This document shows positions 1 to 12,400 of a DNA stretch of 64,000 nucleotides, in pieces. The stretch comes from Trichoplusia ni (Eukaryota > Arthropoda > Insecta > Lepidoptera > Noctuidae), in NCBI RefSeq assembly GCF_003590095.1, contig NC_039490.1, forward strand, positions 9,751,834 to 9,815,833, in the 5' to 3' direction. The notes beneath the pieces are model-generated. The model worked only from the letters and a program-made list of their open reading frames with translations. It did no database searches and was not told the origin of the DNA. The position numbers and the translations under genes are program-made. The first letter of the stretch is position 1, and each line of letters begins with the position of its first letter.

Positions 1-497
1 GAAGACTCATCGGTTGTAGAAGCTTCGGTAGCAGTTACATCTGTGGTTGCTGATTCAGATGTTGAAGACTCACCGGTTGTAGAATCTTCGGTAGCAGTTG
101 CATCTGTGGTTGCTGCTTCAGATGTTGAAGACTCATCAGTTGTAGAAGCTTCGGTAGCAATTGCATCTGTGGTTGCTGCTTCAGGTGTTGAAGACTCATC
201 AGTTGTAGAAGCTTCGGTAGCAGTTGCATCTGTAGTTGCTGCTTCAGATGTTGAAGACTCATCAGTTGTAGAAGCTTCGGTAGCAGTTGCATCTGTGGTT
301 GCTGCTTCAGGTGTTGAAGACTCATCAGTTGTAGAAGCTTCGGTAGCAGTTGCATCTGTGGTTGCTGCTTCAGGTGTTGAAGATTCATCGGTTGTTGAAG
401 ATTCAGTAGCACTTGCTTCCGTTGTTTCCACTTCAAATGCGTCTGTCGTTGTACTTGATCCGAGCGTGCAACCACCCTCGGCTATTGCGACGCAACC
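1..497 (-). CDS. Coding exon 17 (partial): end of domain 16 and a 21-residue repeat mucin segment, cut by window edge
   Basis: The acceptor TATTTAAG|GGT TGC gives GCVAIAEGGCTLG, closing domain 16. A Thr/Ala/Glu/Ser linker then runs off the left edge. From about 400 down to 1 it consists of near-identical 63-bp units: the plus-strand string gttgaagactc or a close variant recurs at 61, 124, 187, 250, 313 and 376. The frame stays open to base 1. Confidence 0.84.
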
Positions 498-3400
498 CTT
501 AAATATAAATGCTTTAATTAGTATTTTTATCTGTTTTAATGCAAATATTGAGTTTTATTTAGAAATGAAAATACGCAAGAAGAAGAACTAGAAGTATTCC
601 AAATAACAATTAACTTTAGAGCAGTTGTTCAAGCGTATTTAAGGGCATCGCCTGACTAGTGACTGGCCGGTTTACCTCATGATTAAGGATTCCGCTAGAG
701 ATCGAAAGTTGTCAACCGACATCATATTATTCATCACATTATCATTTAAGTATGTAGGAGTCTGACGAAAGTTGCTAAAAAATTAATACTTACACCAGAA
801 GGATGATAATATTCAAACCCAGCGGGGCAAGTCAACGTTTGTTGTACACCCATGGCACACATATAGAACTCATTGCACTTATCCGGGTTTGGGAAAGTGC
901 CAATAGCTCCTGGAGGACAAGCAAATGGTGCTGAAGTTGTTGGTTCGGGTTCGGTTGTGGTTGGTTCAGTTTCTGTTGGTTCCAAAGTTGTTGACGGTTC
1001 CAAGGTTGAGGTCGCATCTGTTGTAGCAGGTTCAATTGTTGATGTTTCCGTCGGGGTAGGTTCCAAAGTAGTTGGCGATGGTGTAGTTATTTCTCCTGCA
1101 TCTTCTGTGGTTGCAGAATAATCTGGTACAGTTGAAATTTCTGGCGACGATTCGGTTGAACCCGAAGTGGTTTGTGAAGATGAATCGGTTGAACTTGAAG
1201 TGTCCTCTGAAGAAGAACTTGAAGTCGTACTTTCAGTTGAAGAGGAAGTTGTGTCCGAAGACGTTGAAGTCGATTCTGATGAAGTTGATTCAGAAGTCGT
1301 TGGTTCAGAAGATGAAGACTCAGTTGAAACTTCCATTGGTGTTGTAATTATGACTGGTATTCCTGTGGTTGTTGGGTACGTCGGACGCGTGCAACCACCT
1401 TCTTCTATTGGTACACAAGCCTGTCGAAGAAATTAAAATTTAAATTAATAAAATCACAAGACTGAAATGCATAGCCAAGAAACGTCAGAACATAAGGGTT
1501 CAGTTGTTGCGCATTCAGAATTTGTATATACGAGTATTTTTAGAGTTCGATTTAAGTTAAATAGCCTGCAAAACTCGACGATAGAAAGGATTTTTTTTTA
1601 TTATTTAATATAGATCAAAAGATAGTTTTTCTTGTTTATCACCTAACAAGTATCAAATTTGGAACAAAGTTGTCTTTTACATCACGCAATTTATTTGGAT
1701 ATCTCATCTGGCAGCAAAAGAATAATATCCACATAAATAAATTCCCAGGAAACAGCTAGAATACTATAAAATGTGTGTACAATTACCAACCTTCACTTCA
1801 GGATCAAACTCCAACCCATTTCCACAAGTAAGGAGGAAAGCGTCACCGCCCGCACACATGTAGAACGCGTCGCACCTGTCAGGGTGTGCGACATGTCCGA
1901 ACTCGTTCGGAGGACAAATTGGTGGCGGTGAGGTGGCATCCTCTGGTTCTAAAGTAGTAGCATCTGATCCGGACCCTTCAGTTGTAGACTCCAATCCGGA
2001 CCAATCGGTTGTAGACTCTCCTGATCCAGACCCCTCGGTGGTTGATACTAATCCAGACCCTTCAGTAGTAGATTCACCTGATCCGGATCCCTCGGTTGTA
2101 GATTCCAATCCAGATCCTTCGGTTGTAGACTCTAATCCGGACCCTTCGGTTGTGGACTCTCCCAATCCAGATCCTTCAGTTGTAGACTCTAATCCAGACC
2201 CTTCGGTTGTAGACAATCCCAATCCAGACCCTTCGGTGGTTGATTCTAATCCGGACCCTTCGGTCGTAGACTCTCCCAATCCAGACCCTTCTGTAGTAGA
2301 CTCTAATCCCGACCCGTCGGTTGTAGACTCTCCCAATCCAGAACCTTCAGTAGTAGACTCTAATCCCGACCCGTCGGTTGTAGACTCTCCTAATCCAGAC
2401 CCTTCAGTAGTAGACTCCCATCCAGACCCTTCGGTCGTAGACTCTCCTGATCCGGACCCTTCAGTTGTAGATTCTAATCCGGACCCTTCAGTTGTGGATT
2501 CATCCAATCCGGACCCTTCGGTGGTTGACTCTACTCCAGACCCTTCGGTTGTAGACTCTCCTAATCCGGACCCTTCGGTTGTAGACTCTAATCCAGACCC
2601 TTCGGTTGTAGACTCTCCTGATCCAGACCCTTCGGTTGTAAATTCTCCCAATCCAGACCCTTCAGTTGTAGACTCTAATCCAGACCCCTCGGTTGTAGAC
2701 AATCCCAATCCAGACCCTTCGGTTGTAAACTCTCCTGATCCGGACCCTTCGGTGGTTGATTCTAATCCGGAACCTTCAGTTGTAGATTCACCTGATCCGG
2801 ATCCCTCGGTTGTAGATTCCAATCCAGACCCTTCAGTGGTAGACTCCAATCCGAAGCCTTCAGTAGTAGACTCTAATCCCGACCCGTCGGTTGTAGACTC
2901 TCCCAATCCAGACCCTTCAGTAGTAGACTCCAATCCGGACCCTTCTGTTGTAGACTCTCCTGATCCGGACCCTTCAGTAGTAGACTCTAATCCCGACCCG
3001 TCGGTTGTAGACTCTCCCAATCCAGACCCTTCAGTAGTAGACTCTAATCCCGACCCGTCGGTTGTAGACTCTCCCAATCCAGACCCTTCAGTAGTAGACT
3101 CCAACCCGGACCCTTCGGTCGTAGACTCTCCTGATCCGGACCCTTCGGTGGTTGACTCTAATCCAGACCCTTCGGTTGTAGACTCTCCGAATCCAGACCC
3201 TTCGGTTGTAAATTCTCCCAATCCAGACCCTTTGGTGGTTGATTCTAATCCGGAACCTTCGGTTGTGGACTCTCCCAATCCAGACCCTTCAGTAGTAGAC
3301 ACTAATCCGGACCCTTCGGTTGTAGACTCTCCCAATCCAGATCCTTCAGTGGTAGATTCCAATCCGGACCCTTCAGTAGTAGATTCTAATCCGGACCCTT

Positions 3401-6400
3401 CAGTAGTAGATTCTAATCCGGACCCTTCGGTTGTAGACTCTAATCCAGACCCTTCAGTAGTAGATTCTAATCCGGACCCTTCGGTTGTAGACTCTAATCC
3501 AGACCCTTCAGTAGTAGATTCTAATCCGGACCCTTCGGTTGTAGACTCTCCCAATCCAGACCCTTCGGTTGTAAATTCTCCCAATCCAGACCCTTCGGTG
3601 GTTGAATCTAATCCGGACCCTTCTGTTGTGGACTCTCCCAATCCAGACCCTGCAGTTGTAGATTCAAGTCCAGACCCTTCAGTAGTAGATTCTAATCCGG
3701 ACCCTTCGGTTGTAGACTCTAATCCAGACCCTTCGGTTGTAGACTCTCCTGATCCGGACCCTTCGGTTGTAAATTCTCCCAATCCAGACCCTTCAGTGGT
3801 TGAATCTAATCCAGACCCTTCTGTTGTAGACTCTCCCAATCCAGACCCTTCAGTAGCAGACTCCAATCCGGACCCTTCGGTTGTAGACTCTCCTGATCCG
3901 GACCCTTCGGTGGTTGAATCTAATCCGGACCCTTCAGTTGTGGATTCACCCAATCCGGACCCTTCGGTGGTTGACTCTACTCCAGACCCTTCTGTTGTAG
4001 ACTCTCCTAATCCAGACCCTTCGGTTGTAGACTCTAATCCAGACCAATCGGTTGTAGACTCTCCTGATCCAGACCCTTCGGTTGTAGACTCTCCCAATCC
4101 AGATCCTTCAGTAGTAGATTCCAATCCGGACCCTTCGGTGGTTGACTCTACTCCAGACCCTTCGGTTGTAGACTCTAATCCAGACCCTTCAGTTGTAGAT
4201 TCTAATCCAGACCCTTCGGTTGTTGACTCTCCTAATCCGGACCCTTCGGTTGTAGACTCTCCCAATCCAGATCCTTCAGTAGTAGATTCCAATCCGGACC
4301 CTTCAGTTGTAGATTCTAATCCGGACCCTTCAGTAGTAGATTCTAATCCGGACCCTTCGGTTGTAGACTCTAATCCAGACCCTTCAGTAGTAGATTCTAA
4401 TCCGGACCCTTCGGTTGTAGACTCTAATCCAGACCCTTCAGTAGTAGATTCTAATCCGGACCCTTCGGTTGTAGACTCTCCCAATCCAGACCCTTCGGTT
4501 GTAGACTCTCCCAATCCAGACCCTTCGGTTGTAAATTCTCCCAATCCAGACCCTTCGGTGGTTGAATCTAATCCGGACCCTTCTGTTGTAGACTCTCCCA
4601 ATCCAGACCCTGCAGTTGTAGATTCCAGTGCAGACCCTTCAGTTGTGGATTCACCCAATCCGGACCCTTCGGTTGTAGACTCTCCTAATACGGACCCTTC
4701 GGTGGTTGATTCTAATCCGGACCCTTCGGTCGTAGACTCTCCCAATCCAGACCCTGCAGTTGTAGATTCAAGTCCAGACCCTTCAGTTGTGGATTCACCC
4801 AATCCGGACCCTTCGGTTGTAGACTCTCCTGATCCGGACCCTTCGGTTGTAGACTCTCCCAATCCAGACCCTTCAGTAGTGGACTCTCCTAATCCAGACC
4901 CTTCGGTGGTTGATTCTAATCCAGATTCTTCAGTAGTAGAGTCTATTGAAACTGACTCTTGAGTAGATTCTTCGGTAGCTTGTTCAATTGTTGTTGATTC
5001 TTCTGTCGGATAAGATGTTGAATCAGAAGAACTGTCTGTAGAACTTGGGGGCGACTCAGAAGATGACTCGGACGAGGACGTTTCCCATGAGCTTTCAGTT
5101 GAACTTGACGTTTCAGATGATGTTTCTGAAGAAGTACTTTCTGATGATTCAGAGGTTAGCTCGGACGAACTCTCTGTTGAAGTCAAGTACTCAGACGATG
5201 TTTCAGTAGATACCTCCGTAGTTGGGATGGAGGTAGTTGAAAGTTTATTGTATGTGCATCCACCTTCAGCAATTTCTTCACAACGCTAAAAATAAACGAC
5301 ACAAGTTATAAAATTAGTGTTTTATCTTAAGCTTAACTTCATTTTGCGTTTTTACGATAAATTGGTAGTATACTAAAGCACATTATTGAAGTTTTTATTA
5401 AAATCACATTCAAAGTAACAAAAAAGTTTAATGAAAAACTACTTACCTTCGTATTAACGTCAAATTCAAATCCGTCTGGGCATGTCAATGGTAGCGGGCT
5501 ACCTCCAGCGCATAAGAAGAACTCGTTGCATAACTCTGGGTGAGGGACATGACCAAAGACACCAGGAGGACAAATGGGTGCAGGAGTTGTTGGTACTGTA
5601 GTTGCAAATTCGGTTGTAGTCTCAGTTGCAACGGGTCCTAATGTTGTTCCAAGAGTGCATCCACCGACCGCAATTTCAACACAGACCTGAAATTAATTTG
5701 TTATTAGTTAAACATTCCTGAGCAGTAAGTTGAATGAATAAACTCTCAAACTAAAAGGCTCCATACTGAATTTCATCGTAATCGTTCCAGCAGTTTGAGC
5801 GATAAAAATAACTTATATCAGACACTTATTAGACACACCGAAATGACGACGTTCAGTTCTGATTTTTCCATATCGATGAATTATTCAAAAGAAATGTATT
5901 TAATCTATATAGCTAGCTATTATATCTATAGCTGTTTAAAAACTACATCAATATATTATTACTATATCTTTTCTCACAAGGAAGTTTATTTAATATAATA
6001 AGGAATCAACTTACGCTGGTCTCTGGATCGAATTCATATCCTTCGCTACAAGTCGCCAGCATTGGACTGCCAGCAGAACAAACGTAGTACGAATCACACT
6101 TGCTTGGGTGAGCGACATTTCCAAACACGCCTTCTGGGCACTCAAAGTCATCAACTTCTGTCGAAGATTCAGTTGAACCATTATCTGGTTCAGTTACCGA
6201 AGTTGCATCAGTACTTGATGGGATGGTAATTGGTTCTCCTGTTGTGGGTGGTATGTAGTCTTCAACTGGTGGGTCTATGTCTTCCACAGTAGTTGCAGCT
6301 GTGGTTGGATTTTGAGTGTACGTGCAACCTCCCTCTGCTATTTCGATACAACGCTGTAAATGATCAAAATCGAATTTACGTGCTGTGTTTTTAAATGTCT

Positions 6401-9400
6401 TTAGGGTATAAGTTTAATAAGAACATTCAACAAATGAGTTGATAATGTGAAAAACTAGAAAAATAGCGACAAGAAAAAGTTTAACAATGTCCATGTTAGT
6501 TACATTTGATTTTAAGCCTTACCTTCGTTTCTGGATCAAATTCGAACCCAGAACTACAAGATAGCAAGTATTCGGTGCCAGCAACGCACAAGTAGAACAA
6601 ATTGCATTCAGTAGGGTGAGGTATGTTGCCGTATATGTGACTGGGACATATCGGGGCAGGTGTTGTTGGTGTTTCAGTAGTAGTTGTAGAGTAGGTGCAA
6701 CCTCCTTCAGCAATAAGCACGCAGTCCTACATGAGAAAATGGATTTGTATTCGCTTTCGTGTGACGTGAGTAGGTGAAAGTCATTGTAGAGGTAAGCCGT
6801 TGAATTCTCTATTAAGGTTCGAAATGTGTGTATTTAAAGTAAATAAACTTTTGTTAAAAATATCAAACAGAATCTGAGGATTGGTTTGAATTTCATTTAT
6901 ACGTTTTTACCCCGATATTTAGATAAGTATGAAAATTACATAAATTTTTGATTTAACTTTATAATAAATAATTTTGAGCGTTTTGTTTAGCTTAGCGCCG
7001 TTAGTACAAATAACACTTCTTTGTTTAGTTATTACAGGAGAAGTCAAATTAAAGTTGTTTCAAATTACCTGCGCTGCGGAATCATATTCAAATCCATGAC
7101 TACAAGTCAAATGCATTTCATCGTTATTGGTGCAAACGATGAAGGAATTACAAATTTCTGGATGCGGTATAGTTCCAATAAACCCTGGAGGACAGAACTT
7201 AGGTTCCTCAGTTGTTGATGGAGTTGATAAAGTTGTGGACGGAGTTGTTTCGTAATCAACTGTTGTTGTGATGTCAGTTGGTGTGTTTGAAGGTGTAGTT
7301 GGACCCAGCGTACAACCGCCCTCGACTATTGGTACGCAAGTCTGAAAAGGTGATGGTGTTAGGGGCGAGTGTTTTTAAGTTTAAGTGCTTGTTTTGATAC
7401 AAAGTTTTACTGTATTTTATTGTTCCTGCCATGAAAGTATTGTATTCAGTATTATATAAATACTTAAAAAAGTTTTCAAAGAAACACAGAATTTAAAGTG
7501 TATGTATAAATTATTCACAAACTACGAAGCAGTCAGGGTTAGTATGCAAGTATCATAAAGTTTAATTCACACTATAAAACTTAACTACTAAGTTACAACC
7601 TTTTTCAAGAAGTGTCACCGCAATAATAAACTCAAAACCAACCTTCAACTCAGGATCAAATTCAAAGCCGCTGCCGCAGAAAAGTTGTAGAGGCACGCCG
7701 TTTATGCAGGTGTAGTATGAGTTGCATATTTCAGGGTGCGGTACGTTGCCAAAGAGACCTACAGGACAAATCAATGATCCATCCGTCGTCGATGTTATTG
7801 ATTCAGTTGTAGACTCAGTTGTTGCAGCTTCAGTTGTTGTAGTTGTTGGTTGCGTGACAGTTGTATCCGGTGTAGTTACTTCAGGTGTTGTTGTTGTTGC
7901 ACCGAGTGTACAACCACCTTCAGCTATTTCAACGCACGTCTGAAAGAAAAGGTGATGTAATTACGTGTTTTTACTTGGCACATTATTTTTGCTTTAATAT
8001 AGTATGACTTTCTTTAAAACCTTAGGAATAAATGGCGGTTTATTAAGAGACATCGTTAGTCGCTGTAAGCTGTATTAAAGAAATGGTTTTATAAAACCCT
8101 TCTTCTCCTTTCTTTATGATATATAATAATATATCTTGTATTCTTCGGATTTTATTGTGGATTCTTCGATTCGTCTTTACGAGTAGGTATTATTTTAACT
8201 GAAATACTCTTCGTCTTAAACTACTCACATTGGTTTCAGGATCAAACTCCATTTCTTCGCCACAGTATAACAATTGAGCGTTTCCACCCGCACACATGTA
8301 GAATGCATTGCACTCAGTCGGGTGAGGTCTTATACCCCAAACGTAAGACGGACAAGGATCAATATCAATCTCTGGGGTTGTAGCAGTGGTTGATATTGTT
8401 GTTGCACTCTCCGTAGTCGTCTGCAGATCTGTTGACGATTGGAGATCTTCTTGTGTTGTTGATGTACTACCACCTAATGTGCAACCTCCCTCAGCTATTA
8501 GGATGCACTCCTAAAATTAAATAATATTTTAGTATTTACTTCAAAGCAGCAAGGCTTAGTGTGTAAAAGTTGAATGTCGTTGCCTATAAACTTATCAAAT
8601 TTAAAATTGTACCATTTGACAATTATATTATTCTATGTCCAGCAGTGGGAGGATAAAGGCTGTGGATGATGATGATGAAGGTCTAGTGGTTAATGACCTT
8701 GACTGCTATACTGGAGGTTCAATTTCCACCCAGGACAAATGTTTGTGTGATGAGCACAATCATTTGTTCTGTATCTGGGTGTAGTTTATCTATATGATTT
8801 ATGTAAATAGAAATATATTTATCAGTATTCTAGTATTCATACAAGCTATGCTTAGTTTAAGAGTGAAAGTTGTGGAAAATTAAATATACCCTAGTCTCAG
8901 GATCAAACTCGAATCCTTCACTACATTGCAAGGGAAGCGCTTCATCTCCTGCGCACATGTAGAATGAGTTGCAAGAGTTGGGGTCCGGTACGATACCCCA
9001 CGTCCCCGGGGGACAGATGTCACTGTCTGGGGTCGGTGTGCTCGTGGAGTTGTACGTACAACCACCTTCCGCTATACGAACACAGTCCTGAAAAGATTTG
9101 GATGGTTGTAGAAAAGGTTTAATTTTTTTATGGATTGTTTAAGTCAATTAACTGATTAAATAAAAACGACTGATTTTATAACATACGTTATTTTTTAGGA
9201 AACTTTATAAAGTTTTTGTCTAGAGGTAAGTTCTACTTTGATTTCTTCTTTAGACTGTTTTATTTTCAAAAACGGTTCTTTTGCTAGTAACAGCTAATAT
9301 AACCGCGGCATCAATATTTTACATACCTTAACTTCCGGATCGAATTCAAATCCTTCACTACAGAATAGTTGCAACGCATTTCCAGCTGCACACATGTAGA

Positions 9401-12400
9401 ATGAGTTACACAAGGTCGGGTGAGGGATGTTACCCCAAATGCCAACTGGACAGACGTCAGGTAAGGTCACAGGTTCCGTAGTCGATGGTACAGGTTCAAG
9501 AGTCACATCTGTGTAATCCTGGGATCCTGTCGTCAATTCAAAAGACTCAGTCGTAGAGCCTGCAACTGTGGTTGTTCCCAACGTACAACCACCCTCAGCA
9601 ATGACTACGCATCTCTGTAAAAGAAATGTAAGTATAAGATTCCTTAAGTAGGTTGTATTGAGTAATGAATTAGTTTTGTATAAATGCTTGCTAAGTTATT
9701 AGTCCTGTTCTGAATCGGAACAGTTTATCACCTGATGTAATGAGACAAAATTGAGTAAATTAAGCAAATAGTAGGAGGAGAAGAAAGAGATAGATATAGT
9801 TTTAAAGATAGAAATAAAACTTATACACTAAGTTCTGTAATACGCCTTAAATAGTATTACATGAGAGAAGAAGTGTACTTAATGACTTGAAGTAGAATAT
9901 GAAAAGAGAAGTAATGTTTCAAAAGAAAACCTGGAAAGACAAACCATTAAAAAACTCACAAATCTTGATATGCAAGTCAAACCCAAGTCAGTACCTGACT
10001 CTTTTGACTAAACGGTGACGCAGTATTTTCACCTAAAAGATTGTCAGTTATCCATTAACTCAATCTGGTTTCGACAGAAATAAACCCATGTCAACAATGG
10101 GACCGTTTACAAAACTATGGTTTAGTCAAACTCACCGCAACATCGATATCAAATTCGTGTCCCTCTGGGCAGAAAAGTTGCAAAGGTTGACCGTTGAAGC
10201 AAGCGTAAAACGAATGGCACAAAGTCGGATGGGGCACGTTACCGACGACTCCCGGCGGACAAGGATCGTACGCTTCTGTTGTTGGTACAATTGTAGTATC
10301 AACCTCAGTTGTATCTGCTACAGTGGTATCTTCAGTTGGATAGTCCGTAGTAGATGGTTCTGTAGCAGGTGCGATGGTTGGTGAAAGGGTAGAACTATAA
10401 TCTCCAGTTGTAAAATCAACGTTTGTCGACCCCGTTTCAGTTGTACTTGGTCCATCTGTTGTTGATCCAGAGGGTGATGTTTCTTCAACAGTTGCAGGTG
10501 TGGTAGTAGGAGCTTGAGTACCCGTAGGTTTCTCGGGGATAGGAGGTTGAATAGGTATTGTAGATAAATGAGGTGGTGAAGACGGTTCAGTACTCGTAGT
10601 TGTTGTTGTGGTTGGCGATGTCTGAGTAGATGTTGGTGTCGTGAAAAAGTCAGTTGTGGTAGGTCCAAAGGTTGTAGATTGTTCCCCTGCTGTAGTAGTT
10701 AAATCCTCTGGAGTTGTCGGAACATCAGTTGTAGATGAATCAGAAGTCACAGTTGTGGAAACTTCTACTGTAGAACCATCATCAGTAACAGTTGTCAAGT
10801 CTTCAGGGGATGTGGAAACTCCAGTTGTAGTATCCTCAGCTAATATGGTTGTGAAATCCCCTGGGGTTGTAGGAATACCAGTTGTAGAACCATCAAGTGT
10901 TACGGTTGTCTGGTCGGCTGTCGTTGTGAAAACATCAGTTGTTGATCCGTCAGGGGTTACGGTTGTGAGGTCACCTGGGGTTGTGGATACACTAGTTGTA
11001 GAATCCTCAGGTAAGAAGGTTGTGAGATCTTCTGGGGTTGTTTGAGCACCCGTTGTAGATCCGTCAGGTGTGACGGTTGTGAGGTCTCCTGGGGTTGTGG
11101 GAATACCAGTTGTAGATCCGTCAGGTGTGACGGTTGTGAGATCTCCTGGGGTTGTAGGAATACCAGTTGTAGAACCATCAAGTGTTACGGTTGTCTGGTC
11201 CCCTGGGGTTGTGGAAACATCAGTTGTTGATCCGTCAGGGGTTACGGTTGTGAGATCCTCTGGGGTTGTGGGAGCACCAGTTGTGGAACCCTCAGGTGAG
11301 CTTGTTGTGACATCATCTGGGGTTGCAGGAACACCAGTTGTAGAATCTTCAGGTAAGAAGGTTGTGAGATCCTCTGGGGTTGTAGGAATACCAGTTGTAG
11401 ATCCGTCAGGTATTACGGTTGTGAGATCTTCTGGGGTTGTGGATATGACAGTTGTAGAATCCTCAGGTAAGATGGTTGTGAGACCTTCTGGGGTTGTGGG
11501 AATATCAGTTGTAGAACCATCAAATGTTACGGTTATGAGATCTCCTGGGGTTGTGGATACACCAGTTGTAGAATCCTCAGGTAAGATGGTTGTGAGATCT
11601 TCTGGGGTTGTTTGAGCACCCGTTGTAGATCCATCAGGTGTGACGGTTGTGAGGTCTCCTGGGGTTGTGGGAACACTGGTCGTCGATCCGTCAGGAGTTA
11701 CAGTTGTGAGATCCTCTGGGGTTGTGGGAAGACCCGTTGTAGATCCGTCAGTTGTAATGGTTGTGAGATCGTCTGGGATCGTAAGAATGTCAGTTGTAGA
11801 TCCGTCAGGTGTTACGGTTGTGAGATCGCCTGGGGTTGTGGATACACCAGTTGTAGAATCCTCAGGTAGGATGGTTGTGAGATCCTCTGTGGTTGTGGGA
11901 GCACCAGTTGTGGAATCTTCAGGTGAGCTGATTGTGACATCATCTGGGGTTGCAGGTACATCAGTTGTAGAATCCTCAGGTAAGCTGGTTGTGAGATCCT
12001 CTGGAGTTGTGGGAGTGCCCGTTGTAGATCCATCAGGTGAGACGGTTGTGAGATCTCCTGGGGTTGTAGGAATACCAGTTGTAGATCCGTCAGGTGTTAC
12101 GGTTGTGAGGTCGGCTGGGGTTGTGGATACACCAGTTGTAGAATCTTCAGGAAAGCTGGTTGTGAGATCTTCTGGGGTTGTGGGAGCACCCGTTGTAGAT
12201 CCGTCAGATGTGACGGTTGTGAGATCTCCTGGGGTTGTGGAAAAACCAGTTGTAGAATCCTCAGGTAAGTTGGTTGTGAGATCCTCTGGGGTTGTAGGAG
12301 CACCCGTTGTAGATCCGTCAGGTGTGACGGTTGTGAGATCTCCTGGGGTTGTGGAAAAACCAGTTGTAGAATCCTCAGGTAAGTTGGTTGTGAGATCCTC

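Noticed and set aside
1786..1791. Alternative donor GTAATT four bases downstream of the chosen GTTGGT at exon 15
   Set aside because: It would shift the frame by four bases and break the phase-0 pattern shared by all other junctions.
1933..4962. Plus-strand ORF of 1,009 codons
   Set aside because: Exact antisense of the exon 15 repeat; no start context, no signal or domain, and the minus strand has the splice sites and flanking chitin-binding halves. Explained by stop-free repeat units.
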